The notes under the pieces were generated by a model. The model saw nothing but the letters and a program-made list of their open reading frames with translations. It did no database searches and was not told the DNA's origin. From positions 1 through 60,659 of the forward strand of contig JAISXG010000029.1 in the NCBI GenBank assembly GCA_031270605.1: a stretch of DNA of 60,659 nucleotides, written 5' to 3'. Origin of the DNA: Oscillospiraceae bacterium (GTDB lineage Bacteria > Bacillota > Clostridia > Oscillospirales > Acutalibacteraceae). The translations under genes and the position numbers were made by a program. Each line of letters begins with the position of its first letter. Position 1 is the first letter of the stretch. Of the stretch, positions 1 through 8,020 are shown piece after piece.

Positions 1-1
1 A

Positions 2-1975
2 AAAAATGAAGAAGAGCAGATCATTGAAATCGGCGCGGGCAAGGGCTGGCGTTTTCACCGCCTTGCGTTTGACTGTTTTGGAAAAGACAAGCCGCTTGAC
101 CTTGACGAAATTGCTATTATTGCCTGCCTTGCGGTGGAATACGCGGACGGAACAAAGGAGATAATAACAACGGACGACAGCTGGAACACGCGCAAAAGCC
201 AGACCGTTTATTCAAACATGTATAACGGCGAAACCTTTGACGCGGCGGCGGTTTGTGACGAGGCGTTCCCTGTCGCCGTGGTTGACCATCCGCACAGCAT
301 CCTGATTCCTCAGGAGGGCGAAGAGATCCGTGAAAAAGAGCGCTTCACCGGCGGGCGGCTGATTGTCACTCCCAACGGTGAAACCGTGATCGATTTCTGT
401 CAGGAGATCACCGGCTACCTTGAAATTAAAATTGAGGGCAAACCCGGGCAGGAAATCGTCATCAAGCATTTTGAAATGCTTGACAGAGACGGTAATGTCT
501 ATACCGCAAACCTGCGCAAGGCGAAGCAGGAGCTGCGCTTTATTTGTGACGGAAAATCACATATTTATAAACCCTCTTATGCGTTCTTCGGCTTCCGCTA
601 TATTCAGATCATCGGCATGGACGATGTGAAGCCCGGGGACTTCACCGCCGTGGCTGTGTATTCCGACATGCGCCGCACAGGGTATTTCACCTGCTCCGAC
701 CCGCTTCTCAATAAGCTGCATGAAAATATTTTGTGGGGCCAGAGGGGCAATTTTCTTGACGTGCCCACAGACTGCCCGCAGCGTGACGAGCGCCTTGGGT
801 GGACGGGCGACGCACAGGCCTTTGTGCGTGTCGCGGCCTTAAATTATGACGTTGCGAAATTTTTCAGAAAGTGGCTTGGCGACATGCGCGTTGACCAAAC
901 GCCCGAAGGCGGCATCCATCATGTGATTCCCACGATGGGCTGGAAGGATCATTCTTCAACCGGCTGGGCCGACGCCGCGTGCATCTGCCCGTGGCAGGTT
1001 TATCTCACCTACGGTGACGCTTCTATTTTGGAAGAAAATTTTGACATGATGCGCCGCTGGGTGGACTATATGGCTAAGCGCGCCAAAAAAGAGCATATTG
1101 ATGAAAATTTCAAGAAGTCCCGCAACCCCTATGTGTGGAGCGGCGACGCGCATTTCGGCGACTGGCTTGCCGTGGGCGTTGAAAATGACAAGTCTTCCAA
1201 TTATACCGATAAAGACCTGATCGCAACCGCGTTTTTTGCGAATTCAACGGATATCCTCATCAAATCCGGCAAAATCCTCGGCCGTGACGTGTGCGCCTAT
1301 GAAACCCTGTATCAGAATGTCGTGCAGGCGTTCAAGGATGAATTCATGAATGCGGACGGCACGGCGAAAGTGAGAACGCAGACCGCCTGCGTGCTGGCGA
1401 TCACCTTCAACCTCACAGACGATATGGCCGTGACCTGCCGCCAGCTGGCGGAAATTGTGCGCGAAACCAATTGTTTGATGACGGGCTTCCTCGGCACGCC
1501 TTACCTCCTGCATGCGCTTGACAGGGCGGGGGAAACCAGGCTTGCCTATGACCTGATCCTGCGCAAGCAATATCCCTCATGGCTTTATCCCGTCACGATG
1601 GGCGCGACGACGATGTGGGAGCGCTGGAACAGCCTCAATCCCGACGGCTCGTTTGCGGACGTAGGCATGAACTCCTTTAACCATTATGCATACGGCGCGG
1701 TGGGCGACTGGATGTATGCCACCATCGGCGGCATTCAGGTTGACGAAAACGCCCCCGGCTTCCGCAATATTCTCTTCAAACCCGTGCCGGATGACCGCCT
1801 GACCTTCGCCCGTGCAGCAATATGCACAAAATACGGTGAGGTAAAATCAGAGTGGCACAAAATAGGGGATTGTGTCGAATATTCCTTTACGGTGCCTGCA
1901 TCCTGCACCGCCACGGCCTTTGTGAACGGCAAGGAGTATTCCCTGCAACCGGGCGAAAATGTTATTAAAAACTAA
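2..1975 (+). CDS. alpha-L-rhamnosidase, GH78 family (5' partial)
   Basis: The frame is open from the first bases of the window, so the true start lies upstream and about 657 C-terminal residues are visible; full GH78 enzymes are usually longer. The family removes terminal alpha-L-rhamnose from plant glycans and glycosides. The hallmark acidic stretch DCPQRDERLGWTGD is present, followed by the helical (alpha/alpha)6 barrel and a C-terminal beta domain (APGFRNILFKPVP region). No signal peptide can be judged because the N-terminus is missing. The later GH4, CE15-like and GPH transporter genes fit a plant-glycan role. The family call is firm; the exact substrate is not visible. Confidence 0.9.
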   Translation, partial: KNEEEQIIEIGAGKGWRFHRLAFDCFGKDKPLDLDEIAIIACLAVEYADGTKEIITTDDSWNTRKSQTVYSNMYNGETFDAAAVCDEAFPVAVVDHPHSILIPQEGEEIREKERFTGGRLIVTPNGETVIDFCQEITGYLEIKIEGKPGQEIVIKHFEMLDRDGNVYTANLRKAKQELRFICDGKSHIYKPSYAFFGFRYIQIIGMDDVKPGDFTAVAVYSDMRRTGYFTCSDPLLNKLHENILWGQRGNFLDVPTDCPQRDERLGWTGDAQAFVRVAALNYDVAKFFRKWLGDMRVDQTPEGGIHHVIPTMGWKDHSSTGWADAACICPWQVYLTYGDASILEENFDMMRRWVDYMAKRAKKEHIDENFKKSRNPYVWSGDAHFGDWLAVGVENDKSSNYTDKDLIATAFFANSTDILIKSGKILGRDVCAYETLYQNVVQAFKDEFMNADGTAKVRTQTACVLAITFNLTDDMAVTCRQLAEIVRETNCLMTGFLGTPYLLHALDRAGETRLAYDLILRKQYPSWLYPVTMGATTMWERWNSLNPDGSFADVGMNSFNHYAYGAVGDWMYATIGGIQVDENAPGFRNILFKPVPDDRLTFARAAICTKYGEVKSEWHKIGDCVEYSFTVPASCTATAFVNGKEYSLQPGENVIKN

Positions 1976-2065
1976 CAAAAAGAACCAATGTTCACAACAA
2001 TTTTACCAAAATTTTGTATTGGGTTGACGAATTTGCACAAACGTCTTTTCAAAACCCGGTTATGG

Positions 2066-2074
2066 TGTTATAAT
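2066..2074 (+). promoter_or_regulatory. extended -10 promoter for murA
   Basis: TG at 2066-2067, one base, then TATAAT at 2069-2074 form an extended -10. The -35 region is weak (TTTTCA near 2046-2051). A TTGACG at 2024-2029 is too far away to pair with it. The roughly 180-nt leader that follows contains a 6-bp hairpin (GGAATC ggct GATTCC, about 2210-2225) just before the ribosome site. Confidence 0.5.
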
Positions 2075-2262
2075 AAGTCCGGTTAAGCAGACCCTTTCAC
2101 ACCTTTTGGCATTCAGCTTGCGCAAACAGCCGGTTTGTTTCTTGCTATACATAACTTTGGTTTATGTATCGGGCCCTGCCCGCGGGACTTTGTTCCCGGG
2201 GGGTGCCACGGAATCGGCTGATTCCTTTGCCGAAAGATAAAACATGAAGGAAGTGTCACTTT

Positions 2263-3567
2263 TTGGATAAATTCGTTATAAGAGGCGGAAAGCGTCTTTG
2301 CGGTGAAGTTGAAATCAGCGGAGCCAAAAACGCAGCCCTCGCCATTCTTGCCGCCGCAGTGCTTGCTGACGATGTCAGCCGCATCGAAAATGTCCCGAAC
2401 ATCCGCGATGTGCGCATTATGGTGCAAATTATTAAAGAAATCGGCGCGACTGTGCGCTATATCAATAAAAACACAATTGAAATCGACGCCCGAACCGTTC
2501 AGTTCACCACCATCCCGGATGCGTTGACAAAGCGTTTGCGCGCCTCCTATTATCTCATCGGCGCGATGCTTGGCAGGCTCGGCAAAGCCCGTGTGGCCAT
2601 GCCCGGCGGCTGCAATTTCGGCACAAGGCCGATTGACCAGCACATCAAAGGTTTTGAGGCCCTCGGCGTGCGCATTGTGACAGACAGCGCCGTGATCGAC
2701 GCGAAGGCTGGCCAGATGATTGGCAGCGAGGTATATTTTGACGTTGTCACCGTCGGCGCGACTGTGAACGTGATGCTCGCCGCCGTCAAGGCCAGGGGGC
2801 AGACGATCATTGAAAACGCCGCGAAAGAGCCGCACATTGTTGACCTTGCGAACTTCCTCAACTTTATGGGGGCTGACATCCGCGGCGCGGGCACAGACAT
2901 CATCAAAATCCGCGGGGTCGACAAACTGGTTGGCTGCACCTATTCCATTATTCCCGATCAAATCGAGGCCGGCACCTTTATGGTTGCCGCGGCGGCGACG
3001 GGCGGGGATGTGTTGATCAAAAATGTTACCCCGAAGCACCTTGACTCTATTTCAGCGAAGCTGATTGAATGCGGTGTGACGATTGAAGAGCACGACGACT
3101 GTGTGCGTGTGATCGGCCGCGGCCGCCCGATGAAATGCAATATCAAAACCATGCCGCATCCCGGCTTTCCCACAGACATGCAGCCCCAAATGGCGACCTA
3201 TCTCACCATTGCGGAGGGCACGAGCATCATTTCTGAGAGCGTGTGGGATAATCGCTTCACTTATGTTGACCAGCTCATGCGCCTCGGCGCGAGTGTGCAG
3301 GTTGAGGGCAAGGCGGCCATTATTACAGGCATTCCCGAATTAAAGGGCGCGCCGGTGCGGGCGGACGATTTGCGCGCGGGCGCCGCCATGGTGATTGCGG
3401 GCCTGATTGCGCGGGGCGAAACTGAAATAGAAGACATTCATCATATTGACCGTGGGTATGAGGATCTTGTCGAAAAGCTCACGGCGCTGGGCGCGTCCAT
3501 TGAGCGGGTGTCGATTCCCGACCCGGTGATCGACCCCATCCCGGCCGTGACGGCGAATGTCGGCTGA
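2263..3567 (+). CDS. murA: UDP-N-acetylglucosamine 1-carboxyvinyltransferase
   Basis: This enzyme transfers enolpyruvate from PEP to UDP-GlcNAc, the first committed step of peptidoglycan synthesis in the cytosol. The 434-residue length is normal for MurA. The N-terminal GAKNA motif (Lys22) and the active-site Cys117 in PGGCNFGTRP, the residue modified by fosfomycin, are both present. The start is a TTG nine bases after AAGGAAG (2247-2253); no ATG is available in frame nearby. An intrinsic terminator follows, so the gene appears to be transcribed alone from the promoter near 2069. Many Firmicutes carry two MurA paralogues; which of the two this is cannot be told here. Confidence 0.96.
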   Translation: MDKFVIRGGKRLCGEVEISGAKNAALAILAAAVLADDVSRIENVPNIRDVRIMVQIIKEIGATVRYINKNTIEIDARTVQFTTIPDALTKRLRASYYLIGAMLGRLGKARVAMPGGCNFGTRPIDQHIKGFEALGVRIVTDSAVIDAKAGQMIGSEVYFDVVTVGATVNVMLAAVKARGQTIIENAAKEPHIVDLANFLNFMGADIRGAGTDIIKIRGVDKLVGCTYSIIPDQIEAGTFMVAAAATGGDVLIKNVTPKHLDSISAKLIECGVTIEEHDDCVRVIGRGRPMKCNIKTMPHPGFPTDMQPQMATYLTIAEGTSIISESVWDNRFTYVDQLMRLGASVQVEGKAAIITGIPELKGAPVRADDLRAGAAMVIAGLIARGETEIEDIHHIDRGYEDLVEKLTALGASIERVSIPDPVIDPIPAVTANVG

Positions 3568-3582
3568 ACTTAAACGAAAAGC

Positions 3583-3608
3583 AAACGGCTGTTCGCAGCC
3601 GTTTTTTT
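3583..3608 (+). terminator. intrinsic terminator after murA
   Basis: A 9-bp stem (AAACGGCTG / CAGCCGTTT) closes a TTCG tetraloop and runs directly into a T tract, 15 bases after the murA stop. Confidence 0.93.
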
Positions 3609-3638
3609 CATAACAATTATTTTGGGAGGAAAACATAT

Positions 3639-4040
3639 ATGAACGAGAAAATAAAATCCGCGCGCTTTCACCACATCGCGCTCGCGGCGCACCGCTATGA
3701 AGAAACGGTCGAGTTCTATAAAGCTCTGGGCTTCCGGCAGGTTGCCGAATGGGGCGAGGGCGAAGGCCGCGCCGTGATGCTGGAAATCGGCGACGGCGGC
3801 ATTTTTGAGATTTTCGCAAAGGGCAGCGACGAGCCGGAGGTCAATTCCCGTTATTTTCACCTCGCAATCGCGACAGACGACCCGGACGGGGCCTATGCCC
3901 TGGCCATCAAGGCCGGCGCGACCTCAAAAATTGAGCCGAAGGATGTCACCATTCCTTCAGAGCCGCCCATGGATGTGCGCCTTGCGTTTGTCTATGGCCT
4001 CAACGGCGAAGAGCTGGAGTTTTTTCATCACAAAGGATAA
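3639..4040 (+). CDS. VOC (glyoxalase/bleomycin-resistance fold) protein
   Basis: This 133-residue protein has the two beta-alpha-beta-beta-beta units of the vicinal oxygen chelate superfamily. The first begins FHHIALAAHRYEETVEFYKA, and the second ends ELEFFH, where the terminal Glu usually binds metal. Members include glyoxalase I, dioxygenases and resistance proteins, so the substrate cannot be assigned. A strong site (GGGAGGAAA) precedes the ATG. The next gene starts within about 30 bases of the stop, so co-transcription with the aldo/keto reductase is likely, which hints at carbonyl or aldehyde detoxification. Confidence 0.8.
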   Translation: MNEKIKSARFHHIALAAHRYEETVEFYKALGFRQVAEWGEGEGRAVMLEIGDGGIFEIFAKGSDEPEVNSRYFHLAIATDDPDGAYALAIKAGATSKIEPKDVTIPSEPPMDVRLAFVYGLNGEELEFFHHKG

Positions 4041-4070
4041 GTGCTTGAAAACATAAGAGGGGTGAGAGCA

Positions 4071-5201
4071 GTGCAATACCGCGCATTCGGAAAAACAGGT
4101 GAGCAGGTGAGCGTGCTGGGCTATGGCTGCATGCGCTTTCCGCTGACAAACCGCGAGGATCACGGCAGCATTGACAAAGAGCAGGCAAAAGCGATGCTGC
4201 GGCACGCCATTGACAGCGGCGTGAATTATGTTGACACCGCGTTCTTTTATCATGACGGCAAGAGTGAATCATTTGTGGGTGAGGCGCTCAAAGACGGCTA
4301 CCGTGAAAAGGTGCTGCTTGCCACAAAGGCGCCGTTCGGCGATTATCAGAGCAAGGACGATTTTTGGGAAAAACTGCATACGCAGCTAGAACGCCTGCAA
4401 ACGGATGTGATCGACTGCTATTTGCTGCACTGCGTCACAAAGCGCAACTGGCAGGATTCGGCGTTGAAACATGGGTTGATTGACGAAATGGTCAAAGCGC
4501 GAGAGCAGGGCAAAATCCGTTACATCGGTTTTTCTTATCATGACGACTATGCGCTGTTCACCGAGGTCTGTGACGCGTTCGCGTGGGATTTTTGCCAGCT
4601 GCAAATCAATTATGTGGACGTTGAGAACCAGGCGGGCATGGCGGGTGTTGCCTATGCCGCTTCGCGCGGCATTCCCGTGATCGCCATGGAGCCGCTTTTG
4701 GGGGGGAGGCTTGCGGACCCGCCGCAAAATGTAAAAAGTGCCCTGCCGCAGGGTAAAAGCCCTCAGGGCAAAAGCCCTGTGCATGCGGCCTTTGACTTTT
4801 TGTGGAGCCGCCCTGAAATTCCCCTGCTGCTCAGCGGCATGGGCGCCATGGGGCAGGTGGAGGAGAATTTGCGCTATGCGGATGCGGCCCGCACAAACTG
4901 CGTTTCTCAGGAGGAGCTGCGGCAATACGATAATGCCCGACACATCTTTGAGCATTCCGCGCTGGTGTCCTGCACCGCGTGTGAATATTGCATGCCCTGC
5001 CCGTTTGGAGTGAAGATCCCCGAGGTGTTCATGCAATATAACCGTACGGTGCATTCCATGCGCAGCGCAAAAGAGGCCTATGCCGCGATTGACGGCGATG
5101 CGTCGCTTTGCCAGGCCTGTACCGTGTGCGAGCAAAAATGCCCGCAGCACATCCCCATCAGCGAAGAGATGGCGCGGGTGGCGCGGATTTTCGGTGAATG
5201 A
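4071..5201 (+). CDS. aldo/keto reductase with C-terminal 4Fe-4S domain
   Basis: A TIM-barrel NAD(P)H-dependent reductase of 376 residues. The AKR catalytic set is visible: Asp in VDTAFFYHDG with a following Tyr, Lys in LATKAP and His in CYLLHC. The C-terminus adds two cysteine clusters, CTACEYCMPCP and CQACTVCEQKCP, typical of the ferredoxin-fused AKR group of anaerobes. I place the start at GTG 4071, which follows AAGAGGGGTGAG and gives the usual N-terminus MQYRAFGKTG; a GTG at 4041 would add ten atypical residues and has no ribosome site. The second cluster is a full CxxCxxCxxxCP, the first is shorter. Substrate unknown. Confidence 0.88.
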   Translation: MQYRAFGKTGEQVSVLGYGCMRFPLTNREDHGSIDKEQAKAMLRHAIDSGVNYVDTAFFYHDGKSESFVGEALKDGYREKVLLATKAPFGDYQSKDDFWEKLHTQLERLQTDVIDCYLLHCVTKRNWQDSALKHGLIDEMVKAREQGKIRYIGFSYHDDYALFTEVCDAFAWDFCQLQINYVDVENQAGMAGVAYAASRGIPVIAMEPLLGGRLADPPQNVKSALPQGKSPQGKSPVHAAFDFLWSRPEIPLLLSGMGAMGQVEENLRYADAARTNCVSQEELRQYDNARHIFEHSALVSCTACEYCMPCPFGVKIPEVFMQYNRTVHSMRSAKEAYAAIDGDASLCQACTVCEQKCPQHIPISEEMARVARIFGE

Positions 5202-5219
5202 CTGACAGAAGCAAAAACC

Positions 5220-5265
5220 GGCGGATATCGGCGTTCGTCATCAACGCCGATATCCGCCTTTTTTT
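5220..5265 (+). terminator. strong terminator, probably bidirectional
   Basis: A perfect 16-bp stem starting GGCGGATATCGG encloses a 7-nt loop and is followed by seven T. An A tract at 5213-5217 gives a T run on the other strand, so it can also stop the convergent gene at 5345-5959. Confidence 0.93.
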
Positions 5266-5344
5266 GTTTGTTCAAGCAACGCAAAACACGGCACCGCAAA
5301 AAAATATTCTGCGAAAAAAAGCCGAATGTCAGCAAATGCTGGAA

Positions 5345-5959
5345 TCAGACCACAACAACAGAAAAGGTGTGCTCTGTCAATTCGCTTCTTTCACCGCAGG
5401 AATTCACTTGCAGCGCTGTTACGGTATAGGTGCCGGGGGTGAGCTCTCTTGCGAAGACCGCCGAGAAATTGCCTTCGCCGTCCGCCATTGTTCTGGTGCA
5501 CATCATCCCTCTGATACACACAATCACCATATTGCCCGGCAGGGCTGTGCCCGTGATGACAGGCAGGGTGTCTGTGATTTCTTGCCCTTGTGCCGGATAT
5601 AAAATCACAGGGGCAGGCAAGAGGTCAGGAGAGGGAGGTGTGGGGATTAATGGAATCGCGATTGCAATTTTGAAGCAGCTGTAATCCGCATTATCGCTTG
5701 CCTGGCAGCTCACGGCATAAACGGCGTGGCAGCCCGGCTTCAGTGGGCAGGGCAGAGTGATGGACCAAGTGCCGTCCAGTCCGGCTGTTACTTCTTGCAG
5801 GGGGAGGTTATCCACCCTGACCTTTACAACAGCGCCCGGCTCTGCAGTGCCGGATACCGTTTGAAGCCCCGCCAGAATCTGCATGTTGCCCGGCACGAGG
5901 ATTTCAAGTGGTATACTGTTACAGTTTGCGCCTGAATAATTCAAGCTATCATTGCTCAT
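5345..5959 (-). CDS. protein with two bacterial Ig-like repeats
   Basis: This 204-residue protein has two copies of a roughly 85-residue beta-sandwich unit. Each carries the motif GTAxPG followed by a hydrophobic strand (GTAEPGAVVKVRV and GTALPGNMVIVCI), a GxGxFS/GTWS turn and a terminal GTYTVTA/GCHAVYA strand. A proline-rich linker separates them. Such domains usually belong to cell-surface proteins, yet no signal peptide, anchor or sorting motif is present. It is unusually rich in cysteine (about nine). AGAGAGG precedes the ATG. The promoter carries an 18-bp palindrome, so it is probably controlled by a repressor. Function unknown. Confidence 0.65.
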   Translation of the reverse strand: MSNDSLNYSGANCNSIPLEILVPGNMQILAGLQTVSGTAEPGAVVKVRVDNLPLQEVTAGLDGTWSITLPCPLKPGCHAVYAVSCQASDNADYSCFKIAIAIPLIPTPPSPDLLPAPVILYPAQGQEITDTLPVITGTALPGNMVIVCIRGMMCTRTMADGEGNFSAVFARELTPGTYTVTALQVNSCGERSELTEHTFSVVVV

Positions 5960-5981
5960 ATTCTGAACCTCTCTTTATGAT

Positions 5982-6007
5982 ATTAGGACATGTCCTAATT
6001 CAGTATA
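5982..6007 (-). promoter_or_regulatory. operator palindrome at the promoter of the Ig-like gene
   Basis: ATTAGGACATGTCCTAAT (5982-5999) is a perfect 18-bp palindrome. A minus-strand TATACT lies at 6007-6002, so the palindrome covers the expected transcription start. A further TGTCCT/AGGACA pair flanks 6051-6071. The position is that of a repressor operator; the repressor is unknown. Confidence 0.6.
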
Positions 6008-6081
6008 TGAGCGAAAACAGGATTTGCTACAGAAAAATGTGTTATCAGGCTGTCCTTTTTTCTGCAGGACATGACAAATTA

Positions 6082-6816
6082 TTATTGTTTCATTTTTTTT
6101 CGAAAAACCAGAGCAGCGCATACGCCCGTGCCCAACGCATAGGCAACGACCCATGCAAGGTGTGCGGGCAGGGCAAAGAAGTTGCCTGCGAGCGCCGCTT
6201 TTGCGGCTTCAAACGCGTGCGAGAAGGGGAGTGCATAGGCAATGGCTTTAACAGTGCCGCCCACCAGCGCAAGGTCAAACCACATGCCACTGCCAAGGGC
6301 CGCAAGCTGGGCGAAAATGCTGAAAAATCCGCCCACCTGCTTGTCTGTAAAAATGCTGCCCAGTAGAAGCCCAAATGCAATGAAAAAAATTGCTGCGGGC
6401 AGCAGGGAAAGGGTGGCATAAAGGATGTTTATATTAGGTTGCAGCCCCATAAATATCGCCGCCGCAAAGCACACGGCGCATTGCAGCAGCGCCATGGGCA
6501 GCAGCGGCAGCGCATAGCCGAGAAGGTAGTCTTTGGGTGTGAGGGGCGAGGCGAATAATCGCGTGAGAAAAGATGACATGCGGTCTTTTGCAATCAACAT
6601 GCCCGCAAACAGCGAGATGAAGGCAAAGCTGAACACCGCAACCCCCGGGGCAAAGTTTTCAATGCGAAAAATTTCGGGACCCGAGCCGGGGATGCTGCTG
6701 TTGACGACTCTTACAAGACCCAGCAAAAACAGCGGCAGACCAAAACCAAAAAGAAGGCTCAGCGGGTCGCGAAAGATTTCTTTTCTGTTGCGCCCGGCAA
6801 AGGCGTTGAGTTTCAT
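6082..6816 (-). CDS. ABC-2 type transporter permease
   Basis: A 244-residue integral membrane protein with about six hydrophobic segments (for example residues 20-38, 50-70, 95-120 and 135-155) and the layout of ABC-2/DrrB-type exporter permeases. It lies 14 bp downstream of its ATPase gene in one operon, with the AbrB-like regulator first. Exporters of this kind move drugs, lipids or polysaccharides outward; the substrate is not visible. No terminator with a T tract was seen before the next minus-strand gene, but that gene has its own promoter. Confidence 0.85.
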   Translation of the reverse strand: MKLNAFAGRNRKEIFRDPLSLLFGFGLPLFLLGLVRVVNSSIPGSGPEIFRIENFAPGVAVFSFAFISLFAGMLIAKDRMSSFLTRLFASPLTPKDYLLGYALPLLPMALLQCAVCFAAAIFMGLQPNINILYATLSLLPAAIFFIAFGLLLGSIFTDKQVGGFFSIFAQLAALGSGMWFDLALVGGTVKAIAYALPFSHAFEAAKAALAGNFFALPAHLAWVVAYALGTGVCAALVFRKKMKQ

Positions 6817-6830
6817 ATAAATCCCCCCTT

Positions 6831-7556
6831 TTAAATATCGGCCCCGGTCAATGTCAAGAAGGCATCTTCAAAACTGCCGGTTCGTGTTTGCTGTTTCAGC
6901 TCTTCCGCGCTGCCAAGGGCTTTGAGTCGCCCCTCGTGCAGAATGGCTATGCAGTCTGAAAGCGCCTCGGCCTCTTCCATGTAATGTGTGGTTAAAATGA
7001 TGGTGATCTTGCCTTTCAGCTCACCGATCTTTTTCCAAAGCTCACGCCGTGCACGCACGTCAAGCCCCAGCGTGGGTTCGTCCAAAAACAGAATTTTTGG
7101 TTCTGAAATCAATGCCATGGCAATACTCAGCCGCCGCTGCATGCCGCCTGAAAGGGCTTTTGCCCGGTCTTTCGCGTGCTCAGTCAGCCCAAAAACCTCC
7201 ATGGATGCTTGCGCTTTTTCTTTGGCCGCTTCTTTTGCGCTGCCATAAATGCGGGCGATCAATTCAAGGTTTTCACGCACGCTCAGTGTGGGCGCCACCG
7301 CGGTTTCTTGCGGCGACACATTGATTTGCGGCTTGATTTTGGTTGCGTCAGTTTTTATGCTGTAGCCGAGCATCAGCGCGTCGCCCGATGTGGGCGTGAG
7401 CAGGCACGAGAGCATTTTGATGGTGGTGGTTTTACCCGCGCCGTTTTGCCCAAGCAGGGCAATCAATTCACCCTGCTTGATTGATAAATCCAGCGCGTCT
7501 ACAGCCATGCGGTTTTTATATTGCTTTGTCAGGCCACGAATTTCAAGGGCATTCAC
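6831..7556 (-). CDS. ABC transporter ATP-binding protein (exporter type)
   Basis: A 241-residue ATPase with Walker A GQNGAGKTT near residue 37, signature LSGGMQRR, Walker B ILFLDEPTLGLD and the switch His in LTTHYMEE. The domain order and short C-terminal tail fit the DrrA/CcmA-like subfamily that powers ABC-2 permeases. The ATG overlaps the stop of the AbrB-like gene by four bases (ATGA), implying translational coupling, and the permease follows at once. Confidence 0.93.
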   Translation of the reverse strand: MNALEIRGLTKQYKNRMAVDALDLSIKQGELIALLGQNGAGKTTTIKMLSCLLTPTSGDALMLGYSIKTDATKIKPQINVSPQETAVAPTLSVRENLELIARIYGSAKEAAKEKAQASMEVFGLTEHAKDRAKALSGGMQRRLSIAMALISEPKILFLDEPTLGLDVRARRELWKKIGELKGKITIILTTHYMEEAEALSDCIAILHEGRLKALGSAEELKQQTRTGSFEDAFLTLTGADI

Positions 7557-7792
7557 GATGATTCCTCCTCCGGTTCCTCTTTTGCATAGAGAATGTCTAT
7601 GGCGAACTTGAGAAAGTCCTCTTGTTTTGCAAGGGCGATACCCTGCTTGATGTCGCCGAACACAAGCATCATGTCACCCGGTTTGATGTCAAATACCTCG
7701 CGGGCCTGTTTGGGAATGACAATTTGCCCCTTTTCGCCGACTTTGACGACGCCAAACATGTATTTGCCTTCGGGCGGTTGTTGCGCATTCAT
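7553..7792 (-). CDS. AbrB/SpoVT-type transcription regulator
   Basis: A 79-residue protein whose first 50 residues form a SpoVT-AbrB swapped-hairpin DNA-binding domain (VVKVGEKGQIVIPKQAREVF, then KPGDMMLVFGD). These dimers bind DNA with low sequence specificity and often control their own operon. It is the first gene of a three-gene unit with an ABC exporter, so it probably regulates that exporter. A small acidic tail (EEPEEESS) follows the domain. A good ribosome site (GAAAGGATG) precedes the ATG. Confidence 0.88.
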   Translation of the reverse strand: MNAQQPPEGKYMFGVVKVGEKGQIVIPKQAREVFDIKPGDMMLVFGDIKQGIALAKQEDFLKFAIDILYAKEEPEEESS

Positions 7793-7821
7793 AAAATCAT
7801 CCTTTCAAACTAATAAGTATA

Positions 7822-7872
7822 ACTATTCATACTTTTCATTTTTATTATACTATTCATCTAAGCGTCTTGCAA
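7822..7872 (-). promoter_or_regulatory. promoter of the AbrB-ABC operon with direct repeats
   Basis: On the minus strand, TTGCAA (7872-7867) is 17 bp from TATAAT (7849-7844). ACTATTCAT occurs twice (7822-7830 and 7849-7857), the second copy overlapping the -10, and AGTAT/ATACT arms lie between. This is a plausible autoregulatory site for the AbrB-like protein. Confidence 0.7.
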
Positions 7873-7911
7873 GTGGTTTTATTTGAGACTGTCAAAAATA
7901 TTTTTGCCACG

Positions 7912-7942
7912 AAAAAAAACTCTCCCTAAAACAGGAGAGTTT
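7912..7942 (-). terminator. terminator after the GH4 gene
   Basis: A 9-bp stem AAACTCTCC / GGAGAGTTT with an 8-nt loop is followed on the minus strand by eight T (complement of 7912-7919). Confidence 0.9.
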
Positions 7943-8020
7943 CAATCTTTTGTTATGTATCTATCGGTGTTACCATGGGCATCAATTTTTATAGTTCCCT
8001 GCAGGCAGAGAGTGTCTATG

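Noticed and set aside
2024-2029. TTGACG as -35 box for murA
   Set aside because: It is 39 bp from the TATAAT at 2069, too far for one promoter; the extended -10 explains the site better.
2113-3039. Long minus-strand ORF opposite murA (308 codons)
   Set aside because: It lies wholly antisense to a certain gene, has no ribosome site and no family features; GC-rich coding sequence produces such shadows.
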